Source of the DNA: Streptomyces sp. G-G2
GTDB lineage: Bacteria; Actinomycetota; Actinomycetes; Streptomycetales; Streptomycetaceae
Assembly: GCF_030063135.1 (NCBI RefSeq)
Contig: NZ_JASISO010000001.1
Coordinates: forward strand, 268,977-332,976
Reading direction: 5' to 3'
DNA length: 64,000 nucleotides
The notes under the pieces were generated by a model that was not told the origin of the DNA, did no database searches, and worked only from the letters and a program-made list of their open reading frames with translations. Below are positions 27,354 through 37,229 of the stretch, one piece after another (the first letter of the stretch is position 1; each line of letters starts with the position of its first letter). The position numbers and the translations under genes were made by a program.

Positions 27354-29756
27354 ATGAAACCCATCGAAGGCGCCGACCCGCCACCGGATTCCGGCGGGGC
27401 GGGCGGGCAGCTGCCGTCGCTGCGCACCGACCGGGTGGCCCGCACCACCGGGCGGGGCGGCCGCGCGGGTCACGCGCGCCGGGACGCGCGGCCTTCGAGG
27501 GTCGAGCGGGCCGACCGGAGCGAACGCAAGGAGCTGACGGGCCGCGGCGGCCGGCCGAGCGGGACGGGCCGAGCGGAACAGCCAGTTCCGGCCGAGCGCG
27601 CGGCCCCCGCGGGCCGGTTCGGGATGCTGGGCGCCCGAACCCCCGAGACCCACCCCCTCGGCACCGGCGCCGGAGCGGGCCCCGACGCCCCCGTCCACGG
27701 TTGGCGCGCCGCACTGCCGTCCGCCGTCGTCGGCCTCTCCGTCGTCGTCCTCGTCGGCGGCGTCCTCAGCGCCCTGAACAACCGTCACGCCCTCTTCCCC
27801 GGCGGCGCCGCCGGCTGGGCGCTCGCCCTGCTCACCGGGATCATCGTCGGCCACCTCGTCGCGCTCGGCCGGGACCGCTGGTGGGGCGGCACCGGCTCCG
27901 GCGCCGCCCTCACCCTCGGCGTGCTCATCCTCTACGGCTGGATCCCGGCCGGGCTCGTCTCGCTCGCCGTGGTCTCCCTCGTCGGGGCCGCCCGCAGGCA
28001 CCGCTGGCGCCAAGGGCTGCTGCACGGCTCCGCCGACATCCTCGGCATCGCCGCGGGGGCACTCGTACTCGCCGCCTTCGGGCACGCGCCCACCGTCGAG
28101 GTGCCCTGGCAGCCCACCGGATGGGGGCCCGGGGCGATCCCCGAGATCAGCCTCGTGGCCATCGCCTACCTGCTGGTCACCCGGGTCCTGCTGTGGCTGG
28201 CCCTGACCCCGCGCGACGGCGGGCTGCCCACGCTCGCGCGGACCGCCCTGATCCGGCAGGCGCTGGTCGCCGGCGCCCTCCTCGGCATCGCCCCGCTGAT
28301 TTGCGTGGTCGCCGTCACCCTGCCGGTGCTGCTGCCGCTGTTCGCCGTACCGCTGATCGCCCTCGACTCCACCCTGTGGATCGCCCGGGCCCGCGCCGAG
28401 GAGCAGCTGCGCGACCCGCTCACCGGGCTGCCCAACCGGCAGTGGCTGCTGGAGCGCGCCCGGCGGGCCCTGGACGAGGCCGAACGCATCGGCACCCGCG
28501 CCGCCCTGGTCCTCATCGACCTCGACCGGTTCCGCGCCGTCAACGACACCCTCGGCCACCTCGCCGGTGACCGGCTGCTCCTCCAGATCGCCGACCGGCT
28601 CCGCGAGGCCCTGCCGAAGGACGCCGAGGTGGCCCGGCTCGGCGGCGACGAGTTCGCCGTCCTGCTGCCCGTCGCCGACTCCACCACCAGCGCCCAGCGG
28701 GTGGCCCGCGCCCTCGTCGCCGAACTCAGCTCCCCGCTGGACCTCGACGGGCTCACCCTGGTCCTGGAGGCCAGCGCGGGTCTCGCCGTCTTCCCCGACC
28801 ACTCGCTCGACGCCGAAGGGCTGCTGCGGCGGGCCGACGTAGCGATGTACCAGGCGAAGCGCGACCGGACCGGGGTCGAGGTCTACGAGTCCAAGCGGGA
28901 CAGCAACACCCCCGACCGGCTCGGCCTCCTCGGCGACCTGCGGCGCGCGCTGGACGCGGGCGAGGTGGAACTCCACTACCAGCCCAAGGTGCGCTTCGAC
29001 GGGCACGTCGTTGGGCTGGAGGCGCTGGTGCGCTGGGTGCACCCCGAGCGGGGCCGGGTCTCGCCGGACGAGTTCATCGCCATCGCCGAGACCTCCGGGC
29101 TGATGCCGCACCTGACCGAGTACGTCCTGGAGACCGCGCTCGCCCAGGTCGCCCGCTGGCGGGCGCAGGGGCTGAAGGTGCCCGTCGCCGTCAACGTCTC
29201 ACCGCGCGACGTGCACACGCCGGGCTTCGCGGGAGCGGTGGCCGCGCGGCTGGCCCGGCACGGGGTGCCCGCGAGCGGTCTCCAGCTGGAGATAACGGAA
29301 CACGTGCTGCTGGAGGACCCGCAGCGGGCCGCCGACACCATGGCCGGGCTGACCGGGCACGGCGTGAAGATGTCACTCGACGACTTCGGGACCGGCTACT
29401 CCTCGCTCGTCCACCTGCGGCGGCTGCCGGTCAGCGAGCTGAAGATCGACCGGTCGTTCGTGGCCCGGCTGGCGGTGGACGCGCAGGACGCCGAGATCGT
29501 GCGGTGCACGGTGGACCTGGCGCACTCGCTCGGCCTGCTGGTCGTGGCCGAGGGCGTCGAGGACGACGAGACGTGGGAGCGCCTGCGGGACCTGGGCTGC
29601 GACGCGGTACAGGGGTGGCTGGTGGCCGCCGCGATGCCGCCGCAGGAGGCGACGGCGTGGCTGCTGGCGCGGGGCGAGCGCGGCTGGCGGCGCCCGGCCG
29701 ACATCACGGCGGAACTCGCCGCCGCCGCGGCCGCCGCCGAAACCCCGACCCCGTAG
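27354..29756 (+). CDS. rmdB: Membrane GGDEF-EAL cyclic-di-GMP enzyme, RmdB-like
   Basis: Protein of about 800 residues. A disordered basic N-terminus (1-110) is followed by about six hydrophobic segments (115-340). A GGDEF domain with intact LGGDEFAV lies near 428-434, and an EAL domain has VGLEALVRW near 554, EITEH, DDFGTGYSSL, KIDRSFV and VAEGVED, so both active sites look complete. In S. coelicolor the gene after ligA is RmdB, a c-di-GMP phosphodiesterase affecting development; position and architecture match, hence the symbol (inference from synteny). ATG 27354 follows GAGAGGG. Net activity is most likely c-di-GMP breakdown. Confidence 0.88.
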   Translation: MKPIEGADPPPDSGGAGGQLPSLRTDRVARTTGRGGRAGHARRDARPSRVERADRSERKELTGRGGRPSGTGRAEQPVPAERAAPAGRFGMLGARTPETHPLGTGAGAGPDAPVHGWRAALPSAVVGLSVVVLVGGVLSALNNRHALFPGGAAGWALALLTGIIVGHLVALGRDRWWGGTGSGAALTLGVLILYGWIPAGLVSLAVVSLVGAARRHRWRQGLLHGSADILGIAAGALVLAAFGHAPTVEVPWQPTGWGPGAIPEISLVAIAYLLVTRVLLWLALTPRDGGLPTLARTALIRQALVAGALLGIAPLICVVAVTLPVLLPLFAVPLIALDSTLWIARARAEEQLRDPLTGLPNRQWLLERARRALDEAERIGTRAALVLIDLDRFRAVNDTLGHLAGDRLLLQIADRLREALPKDAEVARLGGDEFAVLLPVADSTTSAQRVARALVAELSSPLDLDGLTLVLEASAGLAVFPDHSLDAEGLLRRADVAMYQAKRDRTGVEVYESKRDSNTPDRLGLLGDLRRALDAGEVELHYQPKVRFDGHVVGLEALVRWVHPERGRVSPDEFIAIAETSGLMPHLTEYVLETALAQVARWRAQGLKVPVAVNVSPRDVHTPGFAGAVAARLARHGVPASGLQLEITEHVLLEDPQRAADTMAGLTGHGVKMSLDDFGTGYSSLVHLRRLPVSELKIDRSFVARLAVDAQDAEIVRCTVDLAHSLGLLVVAEGVEDDETWERLRDLGCDAVQGWLVAAAMPPQEATAWLLARGERGWRRPADITAELAAAAAAAETPTP

Positions 29757-29945
29757 CCGGGACCGCTCCGCAGGGCCGAGCGGCGCCGTGCCGCCGCCGG
29801 CGCCGCGTCGCGCACGACGGTGGCGGAAGGCGACCGCGCGGCGGTCGGCGGGGCCGAGGGAATGGGTTGCGTGGGTCGGGGGCCGGGCCCCATAGGATTG
29901 GGTCCGAAACCCGATAGCCGATACACCACCCCAGAGGATCGCTGC

Positions 29946-30242
29946 ATGCCTGGCATCACGCGCGAGGAGGTCGCCCACCTCGCTCGGCTGGCACGTCTGG
30001 AGCTGAAAAGCGAAGAGCTCGACCACTTCGCCGGACAGCTCGACGACATCATCGGCGCGGTCGCCCGCGTTTCCGAGGTCGCCGACCAAGACGTTCCGCC
30101 GACCTCCCACCCGCTGCCGCTGACGAACGTCATGCGCGCGGACGAGGTCCGTCCGTCGCTCACCCCCGCGCAGGCGCTCTCCGGCGCCCCCGCACAGGAG
30201 CAGCAGCGTTTCAAGGTGCCGCAGATCCTGGGGGAGGACTAA
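29946..30242 (+). CDS. gatC: Asp/Glu-tRNA amidotransferase subunit GatC
   Basis: Small stabilising subunit (98 residues) of the GatCAB complex, which converts misacylated Glu-tRNA(Gln) and Asp-tRNA(Asn) to the correct aminoacyl-tRNA. It opens [20 protein letters not shown], typical of GatC. The frame is open upstream, but ATG 29946, with AGAGGA 8-13 nt before it, fits the family. First gene of the gat operon; a TAGGAT box at 29893-29898 is a possible -10. Confidence 0.95.
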   Translation: MPGITREEVAHLARLARLELKSEELDHFAGQLDDIIGAVARVSEVADQDVPPTSHPLPLTNVMRADEVRPSLTPAQALSGAPAQEQQRFKVPQILGED

Positions 30243-30247
30243 TCACC

Positions 30248-31747
30248 ATGACGGACATCAACATCATCAAGCTCACGGCAGCCCAGACCGCCGAGAAGAT
30301 CGCCTCCGGCGAGCTGACGGCCGTCCAGGTCACCGAGGCCCACCTCGCCCGCATCGAGGCCGTCGACGAGAAGGTCCACGCCTTCCTGCACGTCGACCGC
30401 GAGGGAGCCCTCGCCCAGGCCCGTGCCGTCGACGGCAAGCGGGAGCGCGGCGAGAAGCTCGGCCCGCTGGCGGGCGTACCGCTCGCGCTCAAGGACATCT
30501 TCACCACCGTCGGGGTTCCGACCACCGTCGGTTCGAAGATCCTCGAAGGCTGGATCCCGCCCTACGACGCCACCCTGACGCGCAGGCTGAAGGAAGCCGA
30601 CGTCGTCATCCTCGGCAAGACCAACATGGACGAGTTCGCCATGGGGTCCTCCACCGAGAACAGCGCGTACGGTCCCACCGGCAACCCGTGGGACCTCACC
30701 CGCGTCCCCGGCGGCTCCGGCGGCGGCTCCGCGGCCGCCCTGGCCGCCTTCGAGGCCCCGCTCGCCATCGGCACGGACACCGGCGGTTCCATCCGCCAGC
30801 CCGCCGCCGTCACGGCGACCGTCGGCGTCAAGCCGACCTACGGCGCGGTCTCCCGCTACGGCATGGTGGCGTTCTCCTCTTCCCTCGACCAGGGCGGTCC
30901 CTGCGCCCGTACGGTCCTGGACGCGGCCCTGCTCCACGAGGTCATCGCCGGTCACGACCCGCTGGACTCCACCTCCATCGACGCGCCGGTCCCGCCGGTC
31001 GTCGAGGCGGCCCGCAACGGCTCCGTCGCCGGCATGCGCGTCGGCGTGGTCAAGCAGTTCGCCGGTGAGGGCTACCAGGCCGGTGTCGTCCAGCGCTTCA
31101 ACGAGTCGGTGGAGCTCCTCAAGGAGCTGGGCGCCGAGATCGTCGAGCTGGACTGCCCGTCCTTCGACCTCGCGATGGCCGCGTACTACCTGATCGCCCC
31201 GTCCGAGGCCTCCTCGAACCTGGCCCGCTTCGACGCCATGCGCTACGGCCTGCGCGTCGGCGACGACGGCACCCGCTCCGCCGAGGACGTCACGGCCCTG
31301 ACCCGCGAAGCCGGTTTCGGCGACGAGGTCAAGCGCCGCATCATCCTCGGTACGTACGCGCTCAGCTCCGGCTACTACGACGCGTACTACGGCTCGGCCC
31401 AGAAGGTCCGTACGCTCATCACGAAGGACTTCGAGAAGTCCTTCGAGCAGGTCGACGTGATCGTTTCCCCGACCACGCCGACGACCGCATTCGCCATCGG
31501 TGAGCGCACCGACGACCCGCTGGCGATGTACCTCGCGGACCTGTGCACCATCCCGACCAACCTGGCCGGCAACTCCGCCATGTCGCTCCCCTGCGGCCTG
31601 GCACCGGAGGACGGTCTCCCGGTCGGACTGCAGATCATCGCCCCCGCCATGAAGGACGACCGGCTGTACAAGGTCGGCGCGGCCGTCGAGGCCGCTTTCG
31701 TCGCGCGCTGGGGTCACCCGCTGCTGGAGGAGGCTCCGTCCCTGTGA
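30248..31747 (+). CDS. gatA: Asp/Glu-tRNA amidotransferase subunit GatA
   Basis: Amidase subunit of 499 residues that releases ammonia from glutamine for GatB. The Ser-cisSer-Lys catalytic machinery is visible: lysine in PLALKDIF, cis-serine and nucleophile region in [14 protein letters not shown] and [12 protein letters not shown]. It starts 5 bp after gatC with GGGGGAGGA as ribosome-binding site. Its TGA overlaps the GTG of a small membrane-protein gene inserted between gatA and gatB. Confidence 0.97.
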   Translation: MTDINIIKLTAAQTAEKIASGELTAVQVTEAHLARIEAVDEKVHAFLHVDREGALAQARAVDGKRERGEKLGPLAGVPLALKDIFTTVGVPTTVGSKILEGWIPPYDATLTRRLKEADVVILGKTNMDEFAMGSSTENSAYGPTGNPWDLTRVPGGSGGGSAAALAAFEAPLAIGTDTGGSIRQPAAVTATVGVKPTYGAVSRYGMVAFSSSLDQGGPCARTVLDAALLHEVIAGHDPLDSTSIDAPVPPVVEAARNGSVAGMRVGVVKQFAGEGYQAGVVQRFNESVELLKELGAEIVELDCPSFDLAMAAYYLIAPSEASSNLARFDAMRYGLRVGDDGTRSAEDVTALTREAGFGDEVKRRIILGTYALSSGYYDAYYGSAQKVRTLITKDFEKSFEQVDVIVSPTTPTTAFAIGERTDDPLAMYLADLCTIPTNLAGNSAMSLPCGLAPEDGLPVGLQIIAPAMKDDRLYKVGAAVEAAFVARWGHPLLEEAPSL

Positions 31748-31983
31748 GTGCACTGACCAAGGCCAAGGGCTTCAAGAAGTCCAAGTCCGGTACGTACCTG
31801 TCGATCGGTACGACCGCCTTCGGCGCGCTGAGCGTCGTCAAGCAGGCCCGGAAGGCCCGTACCGAGCACGACACGCTGAAGCTCGTCGACGCCGTCGTGT
31901 CCGCCGCCGCCATCATCACCGGCCTCGCGATCCTGTACCGCGAGCTGAAGCGCCTGGGCGACGACGACGTCCTGCTCGGCTGA
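31744..31983 (+). CDS. Small membrane protein of unknown function inside the gat operon
   Basis: Protein of 79 residues from GTG 31744, overlapping the gatA stop by 4 bp (GTGA) and ending 16 bp before gatB. The N-terminal third is basic ([11 protein letters not shown]). The remainder has a weakly hydrophobic segment ([15 protein letters not shown]) and one clear membrane helix ([18 protein letters not shown]) before a charged C-terminus. I do not recognise a characterised family. A gene in this position is, from memory, also present in S. coelicolor, which suggests a conserved role connected to the amidotransferase or merely shared transcription. Confidence 0.8.
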   Translation: MSALTKAKGFKKSKSGTYLSIGTTAFGALSVVKQARKARTEHDTLKLVDAVVSAAAIITGLAILYRELKRLGDDDVLLG

Positions 31984-31999
31984 GAGGGAAAGTTTCACC

Positions 32000-33511
32000 G
32001 TGACCGTCACCGAACTCCTGTCGTACGAGGACGCCCTCGCGTCGTACGACCCCGTCATGGGCCTCGAGGTCCACGTCGAGCTGGGCACCCGCACCAAGAT
32101 GTTCTGCGGCTGCTCGACCGAGCTGGGCGCCGAGCCCAACTCGCAGACCTGCCCCACCTGCCTCGGCCTGCCCGGCGCGCTCCCGGTCGTCAACGAGATC
32201 GGCATCGAGTCGGCGATCAAGATCGGTCTCGCGCTGAACTGCGAGATCGCCGAGTGGTGCCGCTTCGCCCGGAAGAACTACTTCTATCCGGACATGCCGA
32301 AGAACTTCCAGACCTCGCAGTACGACGAGCCGATCGCCTTCAACGGCTTCCTCGACGTCCAGCTGGAAGACGGCGAGATCTTCCGCGTGGAGATCGAGCG
32401 CGCCCACATGGAGGAGGACACCGGCAAGTCGCTGCACGTCGGCGGCGCCACCGGCCGTATCCACGGCGCGTCCCACTCGCTGCTGGACTACAACCGCGCG
32501 GGCATCCCGCTCATCGAGATCGTCACCAAGCCGATCGAGGGAGCGGGCGAGCGCGCCCCCGAGGTCGCCAAGGCGTACGTCGCCGAGCTGCGCGAGGTCA
32601 TCAAGGCGCTGGGCGTCTCCGAGGCCCGCATGGACAAGGGCCAGATGCGCTGCGACGTGAACCTGTCGCTGCGCCCCACCCCGGAGTCCGAGTTCGGCAC
32701 CCGCAGCGAGACGAAGAACGTCAACTCGCTGCGCAGCGTCGAGCGCGCGGCCCGCTTCGAGATCCAGCGCCACGCGGCGGTGCTCTCGTCGGGCGGCTCG
32801 ATCCTCCAGGAGACCCGTCACTTCCACGAGGAGGACGGCTCCACCACCTCCGGCCGCATCAAGGACAACGCCGAGGACTACCGGTACTTCCCGGAGCCCG
32901 ACCTCGTCCCGATCGCCCCGGCCCGCGGCTGGGTCGAGGAACTGCGCGCCGGGCTCCCCGAGATGCCGCGCGTGCGCCGCAACCGGCTGCGCGAGGAGTG
33001 GGGGGTCACCGAGCACGACATGCAGTCGATCCTCAACGCGGGCGCGGTGGACTCCATCGTCGCCACCACCGAGGCGGGCGCCGACTCGGCGGCCGCGCGC
33101 AAGTGGTGGATGGGCGAGCTGGCCCGCAACGCCAACGAGCAGGGCGTCGTCGTCGACGAACTGCCGATCACCCCGGCGCAGGTCGCCCGGGTCGCGGCGC
33201 TCGTCGCGGGCGGCGAGCTGAACGACAAGCTCGCGCGCCAGGTCATCGAGGGCGTCCTCGCGGGCGAGGGCACCCCCGACGAGGTCGTCGAGAAGCGCGG
33301 CCTCAAGGTCGTCTCGGACGACGGCGCGCTCGGCGCGGCCGTCGACGAGGCCATCGCGGGCAACGCGGCCATCGCGGACAAGATCCGCGGCGGCAAGGTC
33401 GCGGCCGTCGGCGCGCTGGTCGGCGCGGTCATGAAGACCACGCGCGGCCAGGCGGACGCGGCGCGCGTCAAGGAACTGATCCTGGAGCGCCTGGGCGTCT
33501 CCGAGGGCTGA
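32000..33511 (+). CDS. gatB: Asp/Glu-tRNA amidotransferase subunit GatB
   Basis: Subunit of 503 residues that binds the misacylated tRNA and activates its side chain with ATP. The catalytic cradle is clear from [19 protein letters not shown] with [16 protein letters not shown], the signature [20 protein letters not shown] and HMEEDTGKS. The helical and YqeY-like tail ([19 protein letters not shown]) completes the usual length. GTG 32000 has GAGAGGG about 10 nt upstream. Last gene of the gat operon; the next gene converges on it. Confidence 0.97.
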   Translation: MTVTELLSYEDALASYDPVMGLEVHVELGTRTKMFCGCSTELGAEPNSQTCPTCLGLPGALPVVNEIGIESAIKIGLALNCEIAEWCRFARKNYFYPDMPKNFQTSQYDEPIAFNGFLDVQLEDGEIFRVEIERAHMEEDTGKSLHVGGATGRIHGASHSLLDYNRAGIPLIEIVTKPIEGAGERAPEVAKAYVAELREVIKALGVSEARMDKGQMRCDVNLSLRPTPESEFGTRSETKNVNSLRSVERAARFEIQRHAAVLSSGGSILQETRHFHEEDGSTTSGRIKDNAEDYRYFPEPDLVPIAPARGWVEELRAGLPEMPRVRRNRLREEWGVTEHDMQSILNAGAVDSIVATTEAGADSAAARKWWMGELARNANEQGVVVDELPITPAQVARVAALVAGGELNDKLARQVIEGVLAGEGTPDEVVEKRGLKVVSDDGALGAAVDEAIAGNAAIADKIRGGKVAAVGALVGAVMKTTRGQADAARVKELILERLGVSEG

Positions 33512-33606
33512 TCCCGTCCGCGCCCCACGCGTTTCCCGGCCGCACCGCGCACCGGGCGATCGCGGCCGTCGCCGTCGCCGTCGCCGGCGCCCGTGCGGCG
33601 CGGACG

Positions 33607-34215
33607 CTACGGCCGCGGCGGGCGCGGGGCGTCGAGGAACGCGAGCCGGGCGGGCTTCGCGGGGAGGTACACCTCGGGCAGGTCGATCTCCGGGAGTTCG
33701 ACCTCCGGGCCCAGCACGAAGCCGGTCCGCTCCAGGCGGGCGATGGCCTTCTCGTTGCGCGCGTCGGGCTCCCCGACGATCCGGCGGGTGCGGCCGTCGG
33801 CGAAGACGAACGCCAGGAACGCGGTCAGCAGGCCCGCGCTGAACCCGCGCTCGGCCCGACCCTCGGCGGGGCCGATCAGCAGGTGCACGCCGGTGTCCCC
33901 GGGCCGCACCTCGTAGCACTCGCCGACCCGGTCGGCGGCGCAGTCGTACGTCTGGAAGAGGGCCACCGGCACTCCGTCGCGGCGCACCAGGAAGGCGTGG
34001 TGGGTGTCGCGGCGGTCGACATCCTCGTAGATCTCCTGGACCAGCTCACGGCTGGCCCCGTTCATGCCCCAGAAGCGGGCGCGTTCCTGGCTGACCCAGC
34101 CGTGGACCAGCGCGGAGTCCGCGGCGGGGTCCAGGGGGGTGATGGTGACCGTGCCGAACCCGTCGATGCGCTGGGTGTGGACGGGCTGCCGGGAGGAGGC
34201 GGCGGGGGAGGTCAT
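33607..34215 (-). CDS. Siderophore-type N-acyltransferase (IucB/AlcB/MbtK-like GNAT)
   Basis: GNAT-fold enzyme of 202 residues matching the acyltransferases that modify N6-hydroxylysine or similar amines in hydroxamate siderophores. Characteristic segments are HGWVSQERARFWGMNG, VALFQTYDCAADRVGECYEV, PGDTGVHLLIGPAEG and RIVGEPDARNEKAIARLER. ATG 34215 overlaps the stop of the acylase gene by 4 bp (ATGA), so both are co-translated from the iron-box promoter at about 36420. No peptide synthetase or NIS synthetase is in the window, so the product may modify a siderophore made elsewhere. Family assignment is good; the substrate is unknown. Confidence 0.82.
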   Translation of the reverse strand: MTSPAASSRQPVHTQRIDGFGTVTITPLDPAADSALVHGWVSQERARFWGMNGASRELVQEIYEDVDRRDTHHAFLVRRDGVPVALFQTYDCAADRVGECYEVRPGDTGVHLLIGPAEGRAERGFSAGLLTAFLAFVFADGRTRRIVGEPDARNEKAIARLERTGFVLGPEVELPEIDLPEVYLPAKPARLAFLDAPRPPRP

Positions 34216-36419
34216 ATCGATTCCTTGGAGAGCAGGGTCCAGTCGGTGACGACGGGTACGAGTTCGCCCCGGGCCCAGAGCGGGAGCTGGTCGAGGTGGT
34301 GCGCGGAGCCCGTGACCCCGTCCGCGCCCAGGGGGACCGCCCAGAGGCTGTCCTCGCGCCGGGCCAGGTCCCACACGTAACGGGCGGCCGAGGCGCGGGA
34401 GGTGAGGTCGGTGACCCCGGGGACGGAGGAGGTGGCGTTCACGCAGTCGTGGTCGCCGCCGAGCCCGGGCCACCGGGCCCCGGGGTCGTGCAGGGCCTGC
34501 CAGGGGGCGAGGCGGTGGACCTCGGACCAGGCGGTGGCGGGGGCGTCCGCGGTGGCCGTCTCCTCCAGCGCCGCGCGCAGGTGCGCGGCGCGGTCGAGCC
34601 CGGGCAGCAGACCGGTGGTGAGCAGGCCTTCGAGGGCGTAACCGACCTTCGGCAGGAGGTACTGCCAGGGGTGGAAGACCGACGGGCCGGTGGGGGCGCC
34701 GGCCAGCCCGGCGAGGACCGGGTCGGCGGCGATCCGGCGGACGACGGCCGTGCGCAGGGCCGCGAAGACGGTGGCGTCGGTGCTGTCGGCGGCCATGTGC
34801 CGGTCCCAGCCGAGCAGCCGCCCGCGCAGCTCCGCGGCCGCGGGGGAGAGGCCGGTCAGCGCGGGCAGCCGGTCCAGGAGCGCCGCGGCGGAGCCGAGGA
34901 AGGTGTCCCGGTGTACGTCGGCCATGTCCCCGGCGGACCAGTCGCCCGAGCCGCTCAGCAGCTCCCCGATCCGCTGGGCCCGGTGCGGGGGCGCGAACTC
35001 CACCCCCAGCGGGGAGGCGATCCCGCGGGCGTTGGCCATCACCGCGACCCCCCGCACGGGCTCGGCGGGCAGCGGGGCCCAGCCCCGCCAGGCGTACGCG
35101 GGCTCCCAGGCGGGCACCGGCCGCAGCCGGTTGTCGCGGTGGCGCAGCGGTACGGCGCCCGCGACCCGGTGCAGCAGGCCGCCCGCGGTGTCGGCGGCGT
35201 GCACCACGTTGACCGGCTCGGCCCAGCCGTCGACGGCGCGGTCGATGTCGGCGACGGAACGGGCGCGCAGCAGGGCCGGGAGCGCGGCGAAGCCGAGGTC
35301 CGCGCGGACCCGGGCCGGGTAGCGCAGGCTGATGCTCTGCTCAGGGGTGTCGATGATCACCGGGCCGCGCGCTGTCTCCAGGACCTCCACCTCGACCTCG
35401 GTGGCCGGAGCGCCGTCGGCGCCCGCGACGGTGAGCCTCTCGGTGTGCCGGGCGACGGCCTCGACGGCGCCGTCCGGGCCGAGGGCCTCGACCCGCTCCT
35501 GCCCGGGGCCGCCGACACGGGTGAGCCGCTCGACGTACAGGTCCTGGTAGTCGGCCATGGCGTTGGTGATGGCCCAGGCGGCGGTGCCGGTGTGGCCGAA
35601 GTGCGCCAGGCCCGGGACGCCGGGCACGGCCAGGCCGACCACGTCGAACTCCGGGCAGGCCAGCCGGATCTGCTGGTAGACCCCCGGGTCCTCGATGAAG
35701 CGGTGCGGATCGCCCGCGATGATCGCGGCGCCGGTGGAGGTGCGTTCGCCCGGCACCAGCCAGCCGTTGCTGCCCGCGGTGCCGGGGCCGTCGGTGGCGA
35801 ACAGGGTGATCGCCCCGTCGCCGAGGGCCCGGGCGACCCGGGCGCGCCAGAGCTTGGTGGGGAACCCGGCGAACAGGACGTGGGTGGAGAGCCAGATCCC
35901 GAGGGGGACCCAGGGCTCCCAGGGGGTGGGGGCCAGTCCGGTACGGGCGAAGCGCTCGTCGCGGGCCGCGCCCGCCGCCAGGCCGTCGTTGACCCCGTCG
36001 ACGTACGCCCGTACCCACGCGGCGGTCGCCGGATCGAGGGCCTCGAAGCAGCGCCGTGCGGTGTCGTCGAGCATGCACTGGCGGGCGAACCGGTCCCAGG
36101 GGACCTCGGCGGCGCCGAGGAAAGCGGCGGAGGACCCCTGCGAACGGCGCCGCTCGACCTCCAGCTGCCAGGCCCGGTCCCGGGCGGTGACGCTGCCCTG
36201 GGCGTAGGAGAGGCGCAGGGCGTCGGCCGCCCGGAGATGGGGGATGCCCCACGGGTCGCGGTAGCGGTCGTGGCCTGCGCGGCGGTCGTGGCCTGCGTGG
36301 TCGGCTGTGCCGTCCCTGCCGTCCCTGCCGTCCCTGCCGTTCTCTTCCTCCGGGCTCCGCGGGTCGGCGTTCTGTGGGCCCGAACTGGTCACGCTGGTCA
36401 CACGGTTCCCCAAGTGCAT
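34212..36419 (-). CDS. Penicillin acylase family Ntn-hydrolase under an iron box
   Basis: Protein of up to 735 residues with the N-terminal-nucleophile hydrolase layout: an alpha chain (DPWGIPHLRAADALRLSYAQ), then the autocatalytic site with the nucleophile serine in GTAGSNGWLV (about Ser217), and a long beta chain. Family members remove acyl groups from amides, including penicillin G, N-acyl homoserine lactones and, in PvdQ, a siderophore precursor. No signal peptide is visible; the first 55 residues are disordered with RDG repeats. ATG 36419 abuts the iron box, so GTG 36401 or 36392 could be used. The coupled siderophore-type acyltransferase suggests deacylation of a siderophore intermediate. 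Confidence 0.83.
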   Translation of the reverse strand: MHLGNRVTSVTSSGPQNADPRSPEEENGRDGRDGRDGTADHAGHDRRAGHDRYRDPWGIPHLRAADALRLSYAQGSVTARDRAWQLEVERRRSQGSSAAFLGAAEVPWDRFARQCMLDDTARRCFEALDPATAAWVRAYVDGVNDGLAAGAARDERFARTGLAPTPWEPWVPLGIWLSTHVLFAGFPTKLWRARVARALGDGAITLFATDGPGTAGSNGWLVPGERTSTGAAIIAGDPHRFIEDPGVYQQIRLACPEFDVVGLAVPGVPGLAHFGHTGTAAWAITNAMADYQDLYVERLTRVGGPGQERVEALGPDGAVEAVARHTERLTVAGADGAPATEVEVEVLETARGPVIIDTPEQSISLRYPARVRADLGFAALPALLRARSVADIDRAVDGWAEPVNVVHAADTAGGLLHRVAGAVPLRHRDNRLRPVPAWEPAYAWRGWAPLPAEPVRGVAVMANARGIASPLGVEFAPPHRAQRIGELLSGSGDWSAGDMADVHRDTFLGSAAALLDRLPALTGLSPAAAELRGRLLGWDRHMAADSTDATVFAALRTAVVRRIAADPVLAGLAGAPTGPSVFHPWQYLLPKVGYALEGLLTTGLLPGLDRAAHLRAALEETATADAPATAWSEVHRLAPWQALHDPGARWPGLGGDHDCVNATSSVPGVTDLTSRASAARYVWDLARREDSLWAVPLGADGVTGSAHHLDQLPLWARGELVPVVTDWTLLSKESI

Positions 36420-36437
36420 TAGGTTAGGCTGGCCTAA
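36419..36437. promoter_or_regulatory. IdeR/DmdR-type iron box between divergent iron genes
   Basis: TTAGGTTAGGCTGGCCTAA matches the actinobacterial iron-box consensus TTAGGTTAGGCTAACCTAA at 17 of 19 positions. It lies between the acylase/acyltransferase operon (leftward) and the siderophore-interacting-protein gene (rightward), with TATAAG and TAGTTA -10-like hexamers around it. Iron-bound DmdR1/IdeR would repress both directions when iron is plentiful. Confidence 0.85.
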
Positions 36438-36475
36438 CTATAAGGGTGAAAGCGCGTAGGGGGGAAAGGGCGGGC

Positions 36476-37207
36476 ATGGGCGTAGCCAAGGGCTGGGAGG
36501 GCGTGGTCCTCAAGCTGCTGCGGGGCAAGGACTTCACGTTCACGGTGACGGGGGCGGAGCAGGTCACCGACGCCTACCGACGGGTGCACCTGACGGACGG
36601 CGGACTGCTCGCCGCGGTGGGCGGGTCGCCGCACCCGACGATGTGGGTGCGCGTGTGGTTCGAGAGCGAGGGCAAGCCGCACCAGCGCGCCTACACACTG
36701 GTGGACCCGGACCCGGCGGCGGGCACCGTCACGCTGGAGTTCGCGCTGCACGACGGGGTCGCAAGCCGCTGGGCGAGGGCCGCCGCGCCGGGGGACACGA
36801 TCGACGCGACCGTGCGGGGGACCGGCTTCACGGCCCCCGCTCCGGAGCCCGAGCGGCTGCTGGTGATCGGCGACTCGGCCTCGCTGCCCGCCGTGAACTC
36901 ACTGCTGGACGCCTATCCGCGGACCCCCGCCACCATCTGGCTGGAGACGCAGCACGCCTCGGACGGCGACCTTCCGGTCCGCGTGGACGCGGCGCGCCAT
37001 GAGCTGCGCCGCGTCGCACGCGGTGGATCGGCCCTGGTGGACGCGGTCAAGGAGCAACTGCCCGCGCTGATCGGCGATCCCGCGTCGGCCTAGGTGTGGC
37101 TGGCGTGCGATACGTCGACCACGCGGACGCTGACGTCGTACCTGCGCAAGGACCTGGCGCTGTCCAAGCCGCGGGTCAACGGGCTGGGGTACTGGCGGCC
37201 CGCGTAG
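36476..37207 (+). pseudogene. Siderophore-interacting protein (FAD ferric-siderophore reductase), interrupted by an amber codon
   Basis: Encodes a SIP-family flavin reductase that would release iron from ferric siderophores with NAD(P)H. The FAD domain is intact (HQRAYTLVDPDP; FALHDGVASRWARAAAPGD), as is the start of the nucleotide domain (LLVIGDSASLPAVNSLLDAY). After residue 205 a TAG (37091-37093) stops translation. The frame then continues into the true SIP C-terminus, VWLACDTSTTRTLTSYLRKD and GLGYWRPA, ending at TAG 37205-37207. Family sequences usually carry an aromatic residue there, so TAC-to-TAG is a likely change. Without the tail the NAD(P)H domain is incomplete. ATG 36476 is preferred; GTG 36446 is possible. 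Confidence 0.82.
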
Positions 37208-37229
37208 CGCTGGTCGCCCGAGCGCGGGC

